Positions 33,287 through 42,818 of a stretch of 59,378 nt of DNA are shown here, one piece after another. Source of the DNA: an uncultured Roseburia sp. (GTDB taxonomy: Bacteria; Bacillota_A; Clostridia; Lachnospirales; Lachnospiraceae); NCBI GenBank assembly GCA_900557275.1, contig USRX01000011.1, positions 1 to 59,378 of the forward strand, written 5' to 3'. Position 1 is the first letter of the stretch, and every line of letters begins with the position of its first letter. A program made the translations under genes and the position numbers. The notes beneath the pieces are model-generated. The model worked only from the letters and a program-made list of their open reading frames with translations. It searched no databases and had not been told where the DNA came from.

Positions 33287-36200
33287 TCAGGCATCCAGTT
33301 CCTTCTCGATAAGATTTACCGATACCAGTGTGGATACGCCTTTTTCCTGCATTGTGATACCATAGAGACGGTCTGCCGCATTCATAGTTCCCCGTCGATG
33401 GGTAATGATGATAAACTGCGTATTTTTCGTCAGTTTATGTAAATATCCGGCAAAACGATCTACATTAGAATCGTCCAGCGCTGCCTCAATCTCATCTAAG
33501 AGACAGAAGGGCGATGGTTTCAAGTTCTGAATAGCAAATAACAGTGCAATGGCTGTCAGCGCTTTTTCGCCACCGGAAAGCTGCATCATATTTTGCAGTT
33601 TTTTTCCCGGAGGCTGTGCTGTAATGCTGACGCCGCATTCCAGTACGTCTTCCCCATCGGTTAGTGTAAGCGTTCCTTTTCCGCCGCCAAAAAGCGCTTT
33701 AAATGCAAGATCAAATTCCCGTTGGATCTCTGCAAATTTTTCATGGAACTGTTTGCGCATACCTTCATCCAGTTCCTGGATGATTCCCTGCAATGTCTTT
33801 TCCGCTTCCACCAGATCGTTGCGCTGGGTATCCATAAATGCAAAACGCTCCGACACTTCTTTATATTCTTCAATGGCATTGACATTGACATTGCCAAGCC
33901 TGCGGATCTCGTTTTTCAGATCGGTAATACGGCTGCGGATCTCGGACGGGCTAGCTGTCACTTCCTGTTCTTTCACATCTGCCGCATGCAGGGTCAGCTC
34001 ATATTCTTCCCACATATAGCTGGTCAGATGTTCCATAGACTCTTCCAGTTTCTCCTTCTGGCTTTCCAGACGAAAGATCTCCTGCTCCAGACGGCTGATC
34101 TGCTGCGTGATGTCTTCCCGCTGCCTGAAATATTCCCTATAGGACGCTGCAAGTGTTTCCTTCTCTTCCTGAAGTACTTTTAACTGTGCTTCCTGCTCCG
34201 TATGTTTCTGTGTAGCAGCCGCAATCCTGTCACGGATCTGTGACTGCTCCTGCTGTTTTTGCCTGGTCTCTGCTTCCTGATTGGAAGAACTTATATGGAT
34301 CTGTGACTGCTCCCGGAGAAGCTTTTCTATTTCTTCCCGGATATGTTCCAGATTTTCCCGTAAAAATACTTCCTTTTGGCGAGCAGAAGATTCTTCCATC
34401 AGGATTTCCGACTGGCGCTGCTGCCCTGTCTGAATCTCCTTCTGGAGCTGATCCAGTTTCTCCTGTAAAATAAGATTCTCTTCCTGCAGTTCCTCTTCTA
34501 TTCCTGCGGAATCCGACTTTTTCTCCCGCAAAGCCTCCTGCTCTGCACGGATCTCTTCTGTCTGCTGCTGAAGCTGGCAGTTTTCTTTCTGAATGTCGGC
34601 ATAAAATTCTGCCTGCTGTTTCTGTTCGTCCTGTCGTCGTTCCAGATTCATCCTTGCCGTATTCTGTTCCAGACGGGCGCTTTGTATGCTTTCCCGAACC
34701 TCTGACAGATCTTCTTTCAGAAGCTCTCTTGCTGTGCGGATATCTTCCAGACGGACAGTTGTTTCCTGCATTTGCGTCTTTAAATCCAGTACGCTTTTTT
34801 CCAGAACGGAAATCTCACGGCTTCTTCCCAGCAGATTGCTGTTATTTCGGAAAGCACCACCGGTCATGGAACCGCCGGGCTGCAGGGATTCTCCCTCCAG
34901 CGTTACGATCCGCAGGGAATAACGATATTTTCGTGCCAGTCCGATGGCATGATCGATATGATCCACCACCAGTGTTCTGCCAAGCAGATACCCTGCGATC
35001 CCCTGATACCGGTCTGCGGTATGCACCAGCGTATCCGCATAACCAATCACGCCGTTTTCCTGCAATACATCCGTCCGCAGAGAATTATCCCTCTTTTTAA
35101 CACTTGTCAACGGAAGAAATGTGGCACGACCGTACCGGTGTTCCTTCAGATAAGCGATCATCTGTTTTGCCGTAGTTTCATCTTCCGTAACGATATTCTG
35201 AATGCTTCCGCCAAGGGCTGTCTCGATGGCTGTCTCATATTTTTTCTCCACACGGATCAGATCAGCGACAACGCCATGAATGCCGGATACGGTGTTTTTC
35301 TGTTCCATAACCCGGCGAATACTGTTACCATATCCATCATAACGTTCTGCAATATTTCGCATGGACTCCAGGCGGGAAGCATCTTTATGATAGTGGTTCT
35401 TTGCTTCTTCCAGCTGTGTGACAGCGGTGCGCTCTTTTACTCTCCACTCATCCAGCTTCTGCCCGATCTGCACTTCCAGCTTCTGCTGTTCTGTGATCTT
35501 CTGGCAAACCTGATCGTAGGCTTCCTGAAAGCTCTGGAGATTCTTCTGCAGATCTACTTCTGTACTCTGCTGTTCCAGCAGGCGCTGATTCAACGCAGCT
35601 TTTCGAATAGAGATCTGTTCCAGCATGGTATCCAGTCGTTTCTGTTCTCCGCTGAAAACCGCCTTCTGATTCAACAGGTCAATACTGCTCTTTCTGTTGT
35701 CTTCTATCTGGCTTTCATATGAAGCTGCCTGATTTCGTACCTTGGAAAGTTCTCCGTAGATCGCCTGTTTCCGTTCCTCGATCCCCTGCAGGATTGCAAG
35801 GCATTCAGCCTGTTCTTTTTCATACTCCTGTCGGGACTGCTCCCGTTGTTTCAGATCGTTGTCGATCGCCTGCAACCGGAGTTTCTGTATCTCCCGATTC
35901 TGCTGCGCCCCATGGATCTGCTCCTGAAGGACATTCAGCTGTCCTTCAAGTTTTTCCCGGGTCATCCCGGCATTGCTCAGTTCCTGTCGGATCTGTTCGA
36001 TCTGCTGTTCATTTTGGGCAATCTCCTGCTCCATCTGCTCTGAACCGGTGCGCACCTCTTCCTGCTTTTTCTGAGCTTCCTGATGCTGATCCCCGGCAAT
36101 CTTCCGACTGCCTTCATTCTCTTTCAACTGCTCGCTGATCCGTTCTGCTTCTATCCCGAAAAGCTGAATATCGCATTCTTTCAGTTCTTCTCTTTTTTTC

Positions 36201-36847
36201 AGATAGGTTCTTGCCGTCTCTGACTGACGTTCCAGAGGCGCCAGCTGTTTTTCCAGCTCTGATAAGATATCATTGACGCGCACAAGATTCTGCTGTTCAT
36301 TTTCCAGTTTCCTCTGTGCCGTCTGTTTTCGACGTTTGAATTTTACGATTCCTGCTGCTTCATCGAACAGCTCCCTGCGTTCTTCCGGCTTTCCGCTCAG
36401 AATCTTGTCAATCTGGCCCTGTCCGATAATGGAATATCCCTCTTTACCGATACCGGTATCATAAAATAATTCATTGACATCACGCAGTCTGCAAGCGGAA
36501 CCATTGATCAGATATTCGCTCTCTCCGGAACGATATACCCTTCGTGCCACCGTTACTTCTTCATAATCCAACGGCAGCTGATGGTCAGAATTGTCCAGTG
36601 TGATCGCTACATATGCATAGCTCTGGGGTTTCCGGTTCTCTGTACCGGCAAAGATTACATCCTGCATACTGGTGCTTCGCAGCTGCTTGACTTTCTGTTC
36701 GCCCAACACCCAGCGGACCGCATCCGCAACATTACTTTTTCCACTTCCATTCGGGCCTACAATTCCCGTAATTCCGTTGTGAAATTCAAATAAAATCTTG
36801 TTGGCAAAAGATTTAAAACCGTGTACCTCTATACTTTTCAGATACAT
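33287..36847 (-). CDS. smc: Chromosome segregation/condensin ATPase SMC
   Basis: The SMC subunit of bacterial condensin. At 1186 residues it has the full layout: N-terminal Walker [22 protein letters not shown] (from about residue 31), a long coiled coil rich in Glu/Gln, the hinge (about 515-670, with [14 protein letters not shown] and [12 protein letters not shown]), the returning coiled coil, and the C-terminal head with signature [16 protein letters not shown] and Walker [13 protein letters not shown]. It loads at ParB/parS sites with ScpAB and helps sister chromosome resolution. It follows rnc by only 15 bases. Confidence 0.98.
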   Translation of the reverse strand: MYLKSIEVHGFKSFANKILFEFHNGITGIVGPNGSGKSNVADAVRWVLGEQKVKQLRSTSMQDVIFAGTENRKPQSYAYVAITLDNSDHQLPLDYEEVTVARRVYRSGESEYLINGSACRLRDVNELFYDTGIGKEGYSIIGQGQIDKILSGKPEERRELFDEAAGIVKFKRRKQTAQRKLENEQQNLVRVNDILSELEKQLAPLERQSETARTYLKKREELKECDIQLFGIEAERISEQLKENEGSRKIAGDQHQEAQKKQEEVRTGSEQMEQEIAQNEQQIEQIRQELSNAGMTREKLEGQLNVLQEQIHGAQQNREIQKLRLQAIDNDLKQREQSRQEYEKEQAECLAILQGIEERKQAIYGELSKVRNQAASYESQIEDNRKSSIDLLNQKAVFSGEQKRLDTMLEQISIRKAALNQRLLEQQSTEVDLQKNLQSFQEAYDQVCQKITEQQKLEVQIGQKLDEWRVKERTAVTQLEEAKNHYHKDASRLESMRNIAERYDGYGNSIRRVMEQKNTVSGIHGVVADLIRVEKKYETAIETALGGSIQNIVTEDETTAKQMIAYLKEHRYGRATFLPLTSVKKRDNSLRTDVLQENGVIGYADTLVHTADRYQGIAGYLLGRTLVVDHIDHAIGLARKYRYSLRIVTLEGESLQPGGSMTGGAFRNNSNLLGRSREISVLEKSVLDLKTQMQETTVRLEDIRTARELLKEDLSEVRESIQSARLEQNTARMNLERRQDEQKQQAEFYADIQKENCQLQQQTEEIRAEQEALREKKSDSAGIEEELQEENLILQEKLDQLQKEIQTGQQRQSEILMEESSARQKEVFLRENLEHIREEIEKLLREQSQIHISSSNQEAETRQKQQEQSQIRDRIAAATQKHTEQEAQLKVLQEEKETLAASYREYFRQREDITQQISRLEQEIFRLESQKEKLEESMEHLTSYMWEEYELTLHAADVKEQEVTASPSEIRSRITDLKNEIRRLGNVNVNAIEEYKEVSERFAFMDTQRNDLVEAEKTLQGIIQELDEGMRKQFHEKFAEIQREFDLAFKALFGGGKGTLTLTDGEDVLECGVSITAQPPGKKLQNMMQLSGGEKALTAIALLFAIQNLKPSPFCLLDEIEAALDDSNVDRFAGYLHKLTKNTQFIIITHRRGTMNAADRLYGITMQEKGVSTLVSVNLIEKELDA

Positions 36848-36862
36848 ACTGTTCTCCTTTGT

Positions 36863-37570
36863 CTACTTCTTTTTTTTCATCTCCGGTTTCAGTTTCAGAA
36901 TTGCCTGATAAGCTGCTTCCTGTTCTGCCGCTTTTTTCGTATGACCCTCTCCATGACTGATGACATGAGTTCCGATACATGCTTCTACAATAAAACGTTT
37001 ATCATGATCCGGACCTTCCTCTGCTACCAGCTGATAATTCAGTTCGCCGTTTCTCTCATCTGCCTGAACGATCTCCTGCAGGATAGTCTTGCTATCATAA
37101 AAGAGCTGCATATGTTCAATATCGTCCATTACAAAACGATGTACGAACTCCTTTGCATTAGCAAAACCACCATCCAAATAAATGGCTCCGATCACAGCCT
37201 CAAACGCATCTGACAAAATGGATTTTCTCTTTCTTCCACCGGTCAGGTTCTCTCCTTTTCCAAGTAACAGATAATCTCCCATCTGGATCTTTCTAGTACA
37301 AAATGCCAGTGTCTGTTCACATACGATGCTGGCTCTGACTTTTGTAAGTTCTCCTTCCGGCCAGTCTCTGTGCAGATGATACAGATAATCACTGCTGATG
37401 ATCTCTAATACGGCATCTCCCAAAAACTCAAGACGCTCATTATCAGAAAGCTTCTTCATATGTTTCTCATTTGCATAAGAACTGTGGGTCAACGCCTGAC
37501 GGAGCAGTCCTTCCTGCTGAAAGGTATATCCTATTTTCTGTTGAAATTCTTTTAACGCTTCCATGTCCAC
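36863..37570 (-). CDS. rnc: Ribonuclease III
   Basis: Double-strand-specific RNase for rRNA and mRNA processing, 235 residues. The catalytic domain shows the signature NERLEFLGDAVLEIISSDYLY with the metal-binding Glu/Asp residues, HSSYANEKHM, GAIYLDGGFANAKEFV, and the C-terminal dsRNA-binding domain (about 160-228) ending GHTKKAAEQEAAYQAILKL. It is encoded between acpP and smc, as in many Firmicutes. An imperfect CAAAACCAGAA hairpin lies in the 87-base spacer upstream, a possible autoregulatory target of RNase III (inference). Confidence 0.97.
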   Translation of the reverse strand: MDMEALKEFQQKIGYTFQQEGLLRQALTHSSYANEKHMKKLSDNERLEFLGDAVLEIISSDYLYHLHRDWPEGELTKVRASIVCEQTLAFCTRKIQMGDYLLLGKGENLTGGRKRKSILSDAFEAVIGAIYLDGGFANAKEFVHRFVMDDIEHMQLFYDSKTILQEIVQADERNGELNYQLVAEEGPDHDKRFIVEACIGTHVISHGEGHTKKAAEQEAAYQAILKLKPEMKKKK

Positions 37571-37657
37571 TCTCCTTTACTCTATTTATGCAAAACCAGA
37601 ACCTTCTGTTTTGTTCGAAGATTTCTGATCATATCTGTTTATTATCCTGATTACCAG

Positions 37658-37900
37658 TCAGGCATTTTTACCTGCAGATACAACAAAAGAACGGTAGGCA
37701 TCTCCTACCGTCCGGATGTCGGTCAGGGAAGGATCGACGTCCGGCATAACGTCAAATACTTCCTCTGTCCGAAGCAAAATATCCATCAGTTCCATGGAAT
37801 CTACTCCGAGATCATCCACCAGCAATGCCTGCTCTATCACTTCTTCCATTCCGATTTCCAAAACTTCTGAAACAATCTCACGAAATTTATCAAATTCCAT
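37658..37900 (-). CDS. acpP: Acyl carrier protein
   Basis: An 80-residue four-helix carrier whose Ser35 in LGVDSMELMD is the 4'-phosphopantetheine site. Compared with the usual DSLD motif, this one reads DSME, and helix II is less acidic than typical AcpP, so a specialised carrier role cannot be excluded. Still, its position between plsX and rnc is the standard one for the fatty-acid/phospholipid ACP. It overlaps plsX by 11 bases, with AAAGATGG before the ATG, which implies translational coupling. Confidence 0.92.
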   Translation of the reverse strand: MEFDKFREIVSEVLEIGMEEVIEQALLVDDLGVDSMELMDILLRTEEVFDVMPDVDPSLTDIRTVGDAYRSFVVSAGKNA

Positions 37901-38918
37901 CTTTTTCCTCCGCAGACTGCTGAATATACTCTTTAATCTTTCCGTTGATATCCTGTTCTTTAAAGGTCACACACTGGATGATAGAATTTTTCACATCGTT
38001 GGCATTGGAGCTGCCATGAGTTTTTACAACAAGACCATTCAGTCCAAGCAGCGGTGCTCCGCCATACTGGGATGCATCGAACGCTTTCAGGGTCTGTTTC
38101 AGCGCCGGTTTGATCAGCATTCCACCGATCTTACTGCGAAGAGAAGACATCAGTCCTTCTTTTACTTTCTTCAATAAGGTAGATGCAACACCCTCGTACA
38201 GTTTCAGTACGACATTTCCCGCAAATGCATCGGTAACAATGACATCCGCCTGACCATGCGGAATCTCTCTTGCCTCGATGCTTCCGATAAAATTAATCCC
38301 TTTGCATTCTTTCAGCAATGGAAATGTCTCTTTTACCAGCTGATTGCCTTTTTCCTCTTCTGCTCCGATATTTAAGATCGCTACCTTAGGATTTTTAATT
38401 CCTACTACATTTTCCATATAAACGGAACCCATCTGCGCAAACTGCACCAGATGAGACGGTCTTGCATCCACATTAGCGCCACAGTCGATCAGAAGAGCGA
38501 CGCCGGTCTCTGTAGGGATCAATGGAGCAAGTGGCGGTCTCTGCACGCCTTTGATCCTGCCCACCAGAACCTGTCCGCCTACCAATACGGCGCCTGTGCT
38601 TCCGGCTGAGACAAATGCATCCGCCTCGCCTTTTTTCACAAGCCCCATACCCAGCACGATGGAAGAATTTTTCTTTTTTCGGATCGCCATAACCGGCGGT
38701 TCGGCCGTTTCAATAACTTCCGGGGCATCTACTACTTCTATCTGCTCTTTTGTATAGGAATATTTGCTTAATTCTGCATTTACTGCTGCTTCCTGTCCGG
38801 TCAGAATGACTTTGATATCCGGACGCTGCTGTACAGCTTCCACTGCACCTTTTACAATCTCAGCCGGGGCATTGTCACCGCCCATGGCATCTACTACGAT
38901 TTTGATCATTTCAGACAT
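37890..38918 (-). CDS. plsX: Phosphate acyltransferase PlsX
   Basis: Makes acyl-phosphate from acyl-ACP for the first step of phospholipid synthesis in the PlsX/PlsY pathway. The N-terminal IKIVVDAMGGDNAPAEIVKG is diagnostic, with SAGSTGAVLVGG and the DCGANVDARPSHL block further on. I set the start at ATG 38918 (product MSEMIKI...), because GGAGG lies 5 bases upstream; the longer frame to 38951 adds 11 residues with no binding site. Length is then 342 residues, normal for the family. It has its own promoter about 50 bases upstream and heads a plsX-acpP-rnc-smc transcript. Confidence 0.96.
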   Translation of the reverse strand: MSEMIKIVVDAMGGDNAPAEIVKGAVEAVQQRPDIKVILTGQEAAVNAELSKYSYTKEQIEVVDAPEVIETAEPPVMAIRKKKNSSIVLGMGLVKKGEADAFVSAGSTGAVLVGGQVLVGRIKGVQRPPLAPLIPTETGVALLIDCGANVDARPSHLVQFAQMGSVYMENVVGIKNPKVAILNIGAEEEKGNQLVKETFPLLKECKGINFIGSIEAREIPHGQADVIVTDAFAGNVVLKLYEGVASTLLKKVKEGLMSSLRSKIGGMLIKPALKQTLKAFDASQYGGAPLLGLNGLVVKTHGSSNANDVKNSIIQCVTFKEQDINGKIKEYIQQSAEEKDGI

Positions 38919-38963
38919 GTTTTCCTCCATTATTGATCCAGGTTCTCTCAATATAACATTTCA

Positions 38964-38992
38964 ATTTTACTATAGGATTATCCAGAAGTAAA
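38964..38992 (-). promoter_or_regulatory. Promoter of plsX-acpP-rnc-smc
   Basis: Minus strand: -35 TTTACT (38992-38987), 17 bases, -10 TAAAAT (38969-38964), about 45 bases before the preferred plsX start. Confidence 0.65.
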
Positions 38993-39103
38993 GTCCTGCC
39001 ATTTCTGTGTGTACTCTACGCCACGTTTTTCCCTGGCAACTCTTCTATGCTCTTCTCGAAATCATTTATACCAGTAGTGCTTCCATGCTTTTCCTGAAAT
39101 GTT

Positions 39104-39262
39104 TTACTCCTGTATTTCTTCCATGCTTTTTACTTTATCCGGAGAAAGGACACGCATTTTTGATTCGGTAGCAGAGCGGACTGCAAAAATAACGACCAGT
39201 GCCGCACAGATACAAATGATCAAAATGATCAGTATTTTCTTATTTTTCATTAAACTCTCCAT
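39104..39262 (-). CDS. Small single-TM protein, unknown
   Basis: A 52-residue frame: a short basic N-terminus (MESLMKNKK), one TM helix (ILIILIICICAALVVIFAV), and a charged tail (SPDKVKSMEEIQE). ATG 39262 has AGGTGG 4 bases upstream; an earlier ATG at 39286 adds eight residues. It lies between rpmF and plsX, after the rpmF terminator. No family is recognised. A real small membrane protein is plausible, but codon evidence is thin at this length. Confidence 0.4.
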   Translation of the reverse strand: MESLMKNKKILIILIICICAALVVIFAVRSATESKMRVLSPDKVKSMEEIQE

Positions 39263-39385
39263 TTTGCCACCTTTTTCCTGTGGCATATTTTATATCATTC
39301 ATTATTTTTAATGTTTTTTCTGTCGTCTTTATCATACATTTTCATTTTTATAAAAATAGTTAAAACGTGCATAAACATTCGGGAA

Positions 39386-39440
39386 ACAAACAAAGGGCCG
39401 TTGCATGACAGATGAAATATCATCCAGCATGCAACAGCCC
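39386..39440 (-). terminator. Terminator of rpmF
   Basis: Minus strand: GGGCTGTTGCATG (39440-39428) pairs with CATGCAACGGCCC (39407-39395, one mismatch), with an inner GATG/CATC pairing, followed by TTTGTTTGTTT. It separates rpmF from plsX. Confidence 0.8.
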
Positions 39441-39479
39441 CTGTTGTCTGCTATCACTTTTAACAGCTATTTCCGTCAA

Positions 39480-39659
39480 TTAGTCAACAGCAATGATTTC
39501 CTTTTTATTATAGGATCCACAGTTTTTACAAACTCTGTGAGGAACCATAAGTTCTCCACATTTGCTGCATTTTACTAAAGTCGGAGCAGTCATTTTCCAG
39601 TTTGCTCTTCTTCTATCTCTTCTTCCTTTAGAAGATTTATTTTTTGGACAAATAGACAT
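39480..39659 (-). CDS. rpmF: 50S ribosomal protein L32
   Basis: A 59-residue ribosomal protein. The start MSICPKNKSSKGRRDRRR is the Clostridia-type L32 N-terminus, and two CxxC pairs (Cys31/Cys34 and Cys44/Cys47, in CSKCGE and CKNCGS) form the zinc ribbon, so this is the zinc-binding (C+) form. GGAGG lies 7 bases before the ATG. It is transcribed from a consensus promoter and followed by a strong terminator. The DUF177/YceD gene that often precedes rpmF is not present here; an LRR gene is upstream instead. Confidence 0.97.
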   Translation of the reverse strand: MSICPKNKSSKGRRDRRRANWKMTAPTLVKCSKCGELMVPHRVCKNCGSYNKKEIIAVD

Positions 39660-39703
39660 ATTTACACCTCCATCCGCAATATTTCTCTAATCACACTCAG
39701 TCT

Positions 39704-39732
39704 ATTATACATAGACCTTCGCTAGCTGTCAA
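39704..39732 (-). promoter_or_regulatory. Consensus promoter of rpmF
   Basis: Minus strand: -35 TTGACA (39732-39727), 17 bases, -10 TATAAT (39709-39704). Both hexamers are perfect, as expected for a ribosomal protein gene. The leader is about 40 bases. Confidence 0.9.
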
Positions 39733-39853
39733 CATCTTTTTTTATATTTTTTCATTCATTTCGCTAAATATAACAGTTCTCTTTTATGTCATCCATTTAT
39801 AATACAACTGCTTTCTGTAATGCTCGCTGCCTTACCATATACGACACAAAAAA

Positions 39854-41317
39854 CTATAATGAAAAATCAAACTCCAACGTACCAAAATGTTCCTGCTGCC
39901 AGGTCAGCAGATATCCGGTAAGTTTTGCATTTTGTACCCGTCCGATGACATCCACGCAAAAATCCATATTATCTTCCGTAAGATATCCAAGTTCCGCCAG
40001 ATCAGACAACCGCTCCAGGTCCTCTCTCTGTCCGATATCCAGCAGGATTTCCTCCAGATGTTCCCGGATATAGCCATCGTAAGTCTGGCGCATCTGCTCT
40101 GACAACAATACCGGCGATTTTAACCGGCAGCATGCCATCCCCGCTTTATCCGCAAGGAAAAAGTAGGTATCAAACAGTGCATCATATCCAGCATAGTCAA
40201 AAAGATACCCCTGCAATTTTTCCCTGTCTCCCAACAGAGCGCCGACTTCATCCTTCCGGTAAACCGGTGCCTGCGGCACATAGAGTATACCGCCTTCATC
40301 CGGAAGCAGAATCCATTCCAGACGACGGCACTCCATGACAGCCTTTTCTTCCACACATTGCACCGATTCTTTTAAAATTAATGTATGAATACCTGCCCTG
40401 CGAAAAGCGCACCAGCCAATCTGCGTAACCGTTTCCGGAATCTCATAGGAAATCTTATCGCCAAAATATTTGATTAAGATATTTTTTTGGAATAAGGCAT
40501 TTTCATCCGTCCGGTAAACCGGATTCCGCTGATCTGCAACGATCTTTGAGATTCCACTGACACTGTCACTCCAACCATAAGTATTGGTCAGCGCTTTCTC
40601 CCCTATCTCTGTCAGAGAAGCAGGCAGAAACAGTTCTTTTAGTGCAATGCAGTAACTGAATGCATCTTCCCGGATCTCTTCCAGACCCTGATTCAAATGG
40701 AGCTCCTTTAATGACTGGCAGCTTTCAAAGGCATCTTCGCCGATACAATGCAGGCTCTCCGGGCAGCTTACCTTTTCAATAAATGCATGTCCACTGAAGC
40801 ATTCTTTCCCGATTTCTGTCGTACCATCCAGAATCTCATAGTCCGTCCTTGCATCATTTTTCTGTACAAGAACCAATTCCTGTACATTGTCTGCCCGATG
40901 ATACAGTCCGTAACCATCCGAAAAGTACCACGGATTCTTCTCAGATATCTCCCATGGCAACTCCCCCAGCTCATATGCATTTTCGATCATTTTTACGGTA
41001 GAAGGAATCGTAAGCTTTTCCAGTGGCGACACCGCAAGGCTGCCTCCTTCAATGAGCTCCAGACCTTCATGCAAAACCAGCTCCCGCAAACTCAGACACA
41101 TACGAAATGCACCTTCCCGGATCACTTTTACACTTCCCGGAACTTCAATGGTCTCTATCGCCATGCCGTATTCCAAAAACGCTTCGCGACCAATTTCCGT
41201 AACCGGGCAACCATCGATCTGCTCCGGGATCTTTACCGTAAGTTCCTCGCCCTGATACTGCAGAATATGCACTGTATCATCTTCTGCCATCTTATATCTG
41301 TAATTGTTCCATAACAT
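39854..41317 (-). CDS. Leucine-rich repeat (LRR_5/BspA-type) protein, cytoplasmic
   Basis: A 487-residue protein with BspA/TpLRR-type repeats over about residues 25-340: units such as VTEIGREAFLEYG, VKVIREGAFRMCLSLREL and LEEIREDAFSYCIALKELFLPASLTEIG. The last 120 residues lack the repeats and are helical. Unlike most BspA-type proteins it has no signal peptide or wall anchor, so it should act inside the cell as a protein-binding scaffold. Start at 41317 overlaps the MoxR gene by 26 bases; ATG 41290, just after the MoxR stop, is the alternative. Neither has a strong binding site, suggesting coupling. Context implies it is a partner of the MoxR/VWA pair. Confidence 0.85.
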   Translation of the reverse strand: MLWNNYRYKMAEDDTVHILQYQGEELTVKIPEQIDGCPVTEIGREAFLEYGMAIETIEVPGSVKVIREGAFRMCLSLRELVLHEGLELIEGGSLAVSPLEKLTIPSTVKMIENAYELGELPWEISEKNPWYFSDGYGLYHRADNVQELVLVQKNDARTDYEILDGTTEIGKECFSGHAFIEKVSCPESLHCIGEDAFESCQSLKELHLNQGLEEIREDAFSYCIALKELFLPASLTEIGEKALTNTYGWSDSVSGISKIVADQRNPVYRTDENALFQKNILIKYFGDKISYEIPETVTQIGWCAFRRAGIHTLILKESVQCVEEKAVMECRRLEWILLPDEGGILYVPQAPVYRKDEVGALLGDREKLQGYLFDYAGYDALFDTYFFLADKAGMACCRLKSPVLLSEQMRQTYDGYIREHLEEILLDIGQREDLERLSDLAELGYLTEDNMDFCVDVIGRVQNAKLTGYLLTWQQEHFGTLEFDFSL

Positions 41318-42818
41318 CTGCTATTTCCTGCTGTCTCTCATAGATCTGAAACTTCTTGTTATATTTATAGTATTCTTTGCAGCCCTTCTGACTGATGAAT
41401 TTTGCGCTGTTATAGTTTACGGTTAAATCTGTAACCAGAACCAGCATCTCATTACCATCGCCAAAAATCTTTTCTGCAAAGTCAAACAGATTAGACAGTT
41501 CTTTGCTGATCTGTACGCTGTCCTGGCGCATCTGCTGTACCTTCTGGTCAAAGTGCTCTTTAATCTGCACAAAGGCCTTCTGTGGATCTGTAATTCCTGC
41601 CAGACGGATCTCTTTCGCTTCGTTCCGCAAGGTCTGGATCGTCAGATGATATGCCCGTGCCGCATCCGAAGAAAGGGCATTTGCCTGATCTTCCTGTTCC
41701 ATCTCTGTCTGCTGCTGCACTTCTGCTTTCTGTAAAACAGCCAGGATTTCTTCTCCGGTAATCTGTCCTTCCAGCGTCCCCAGATCTGATTTAACCTGTT
41801 TTAACACTTTCAGCAGACCACGCATCGCATCTTCCAGTTCCACATTTTCCCGAATCTTCAGCTGTAACGCATCCAGAAGCAATCCCATCAGAGAAAGACG
41901 TTCATCAAAGCCCGCCTGTTTCGCCCTGTTTTTGATTTCTTTATCTGCTTCGCCGGAAAGGATCTGCTGCACACGGTAATCCTTCTTATATTTCTGATAC
42001 AGATCATAATAAGAAGCAAATTCTCTTGCGATCCGTTTGTTCCGCAGATACTGACCGATCAGTGTCTCATCCACCGGAAAATGCTGCTCCTCGTACAGAT
42101 AGATTGTCTCAGACAGATCTTCCCATCCACGGGCTGTAACGTAGGATTTTCCATCTACCGTATTTTCAATGCAGTAAAAATCGCCTTTTTTAATATCCAG
42201 ATAGGTAAGGATCGACCCGTGAATACCTTTATTGATTCCATATTTTCTCCATGTCTCATAATCTGCTTCCACTTCCAACACTTTCATACGATCCATGGTA
42301 ACAATGTCAAATTCCCGGACGGAACGGTTGAACTGCGGTGGATTTCCTGCCGTCGCAACGACCCAGCCCTGTGGGATCTTATGTTTACCAAATGTCTTAT
42401 ACTGCAAAAACTGCAGCATGGACGGCGCTAATGTCTCAGACACGCAGTTGATCTCATCCAGGAAAAGGATGCCTTCTTTCTTCCCACTCTTTTCCATCGC
42501 CTCATAGACAGAAGCAACGATCTCACTCATGGTATATTCAGAAACGTCAAACTCCTGTCCCTGATAATTTTTATGACTGATAAATGGCAGTCCCAGGGCA
42601 CTCTGTCTCGTATGATGAGTCATGGAATAAGACACCAGCGCAATATCCATTTCCTGCGCGATCTGCTCCATGACTGCTGTTTTGCCGATTCCCGGCGCTC
42701 CCAGAAGGAATACCGGGCGCTGCCGCTCAATGGGAATCCGATAGGCTCCATAGGCATCTTTCATGAGATAGATCTGTACAGCTTTCTTTATCTGTTCTTT
42801 TGCTTCCTGTATATTCAT
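41292..42818 (-). CDS. MoxR-type AAA+ ATPase
   Basis: A 508-residue AAA+ protein of the MoxR/RavA group. Walker A GAPGIGKT (40-47), Walker B GILFLDEIN (Asp121, Glu122), sensor-1 region VVATAGNPPQ, and an arginine-finger region near FNRSVREFD are visible. The C-terminal 200 residues are helical, with a Gln/Glu-rich coiled coil (about 330-420). MoxR ATPases act as chaperones that insert metal or remodel partners and are nearly always encoded beside VWA proteins, as here. The start codon has AGGAGG 8 bases upstream and lies 4 bases inside the end of the VWA gene. Confidence 0.93.
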   Translation of the reverse strand: MNIQEAKEQIKKAVQIYLMKDAYGAYRIPIERQRPVFLLGAPGIGKTAVMEQIAQEMDIALVSYSMTHHTRQSALGLPFISHKNYQGQEFDVSEYTMSEIVASVYEAMEKSGKKEGILFLDEINCVSETLAPSMLQFLQYKTFGKHKIPQGWVVATAGNPPQFNRSVREFDIVTMDRMKVLEVEADYETWRKYGINKGIHGSILTYLDIKKGDFYCIENTVDGKSYVTARGWEDLSETIYLYEEQHFPVDETLIGQYLRNKRIAREFASYYDLYQKYKKDYRVQQILSGEADKEIKNRAKQAGFDERLSLMGLLLDALQLKIRENVELEDAMRGLLKVLKQVKSDLGTLEGQITGEEILAVLQKAEVQQQTEMEQEDQANALSSDAARAYHLTIQTLRNEAKEIRLAGITDPQKAFVQIKEHFDQKVQQMRQDSVQISKELSNLFDFAEKIFGDGNEMLVLVTDLTVNYNSAKFISQKGCKEYYKYNKKFQIYERQQEIADVMEQLQI

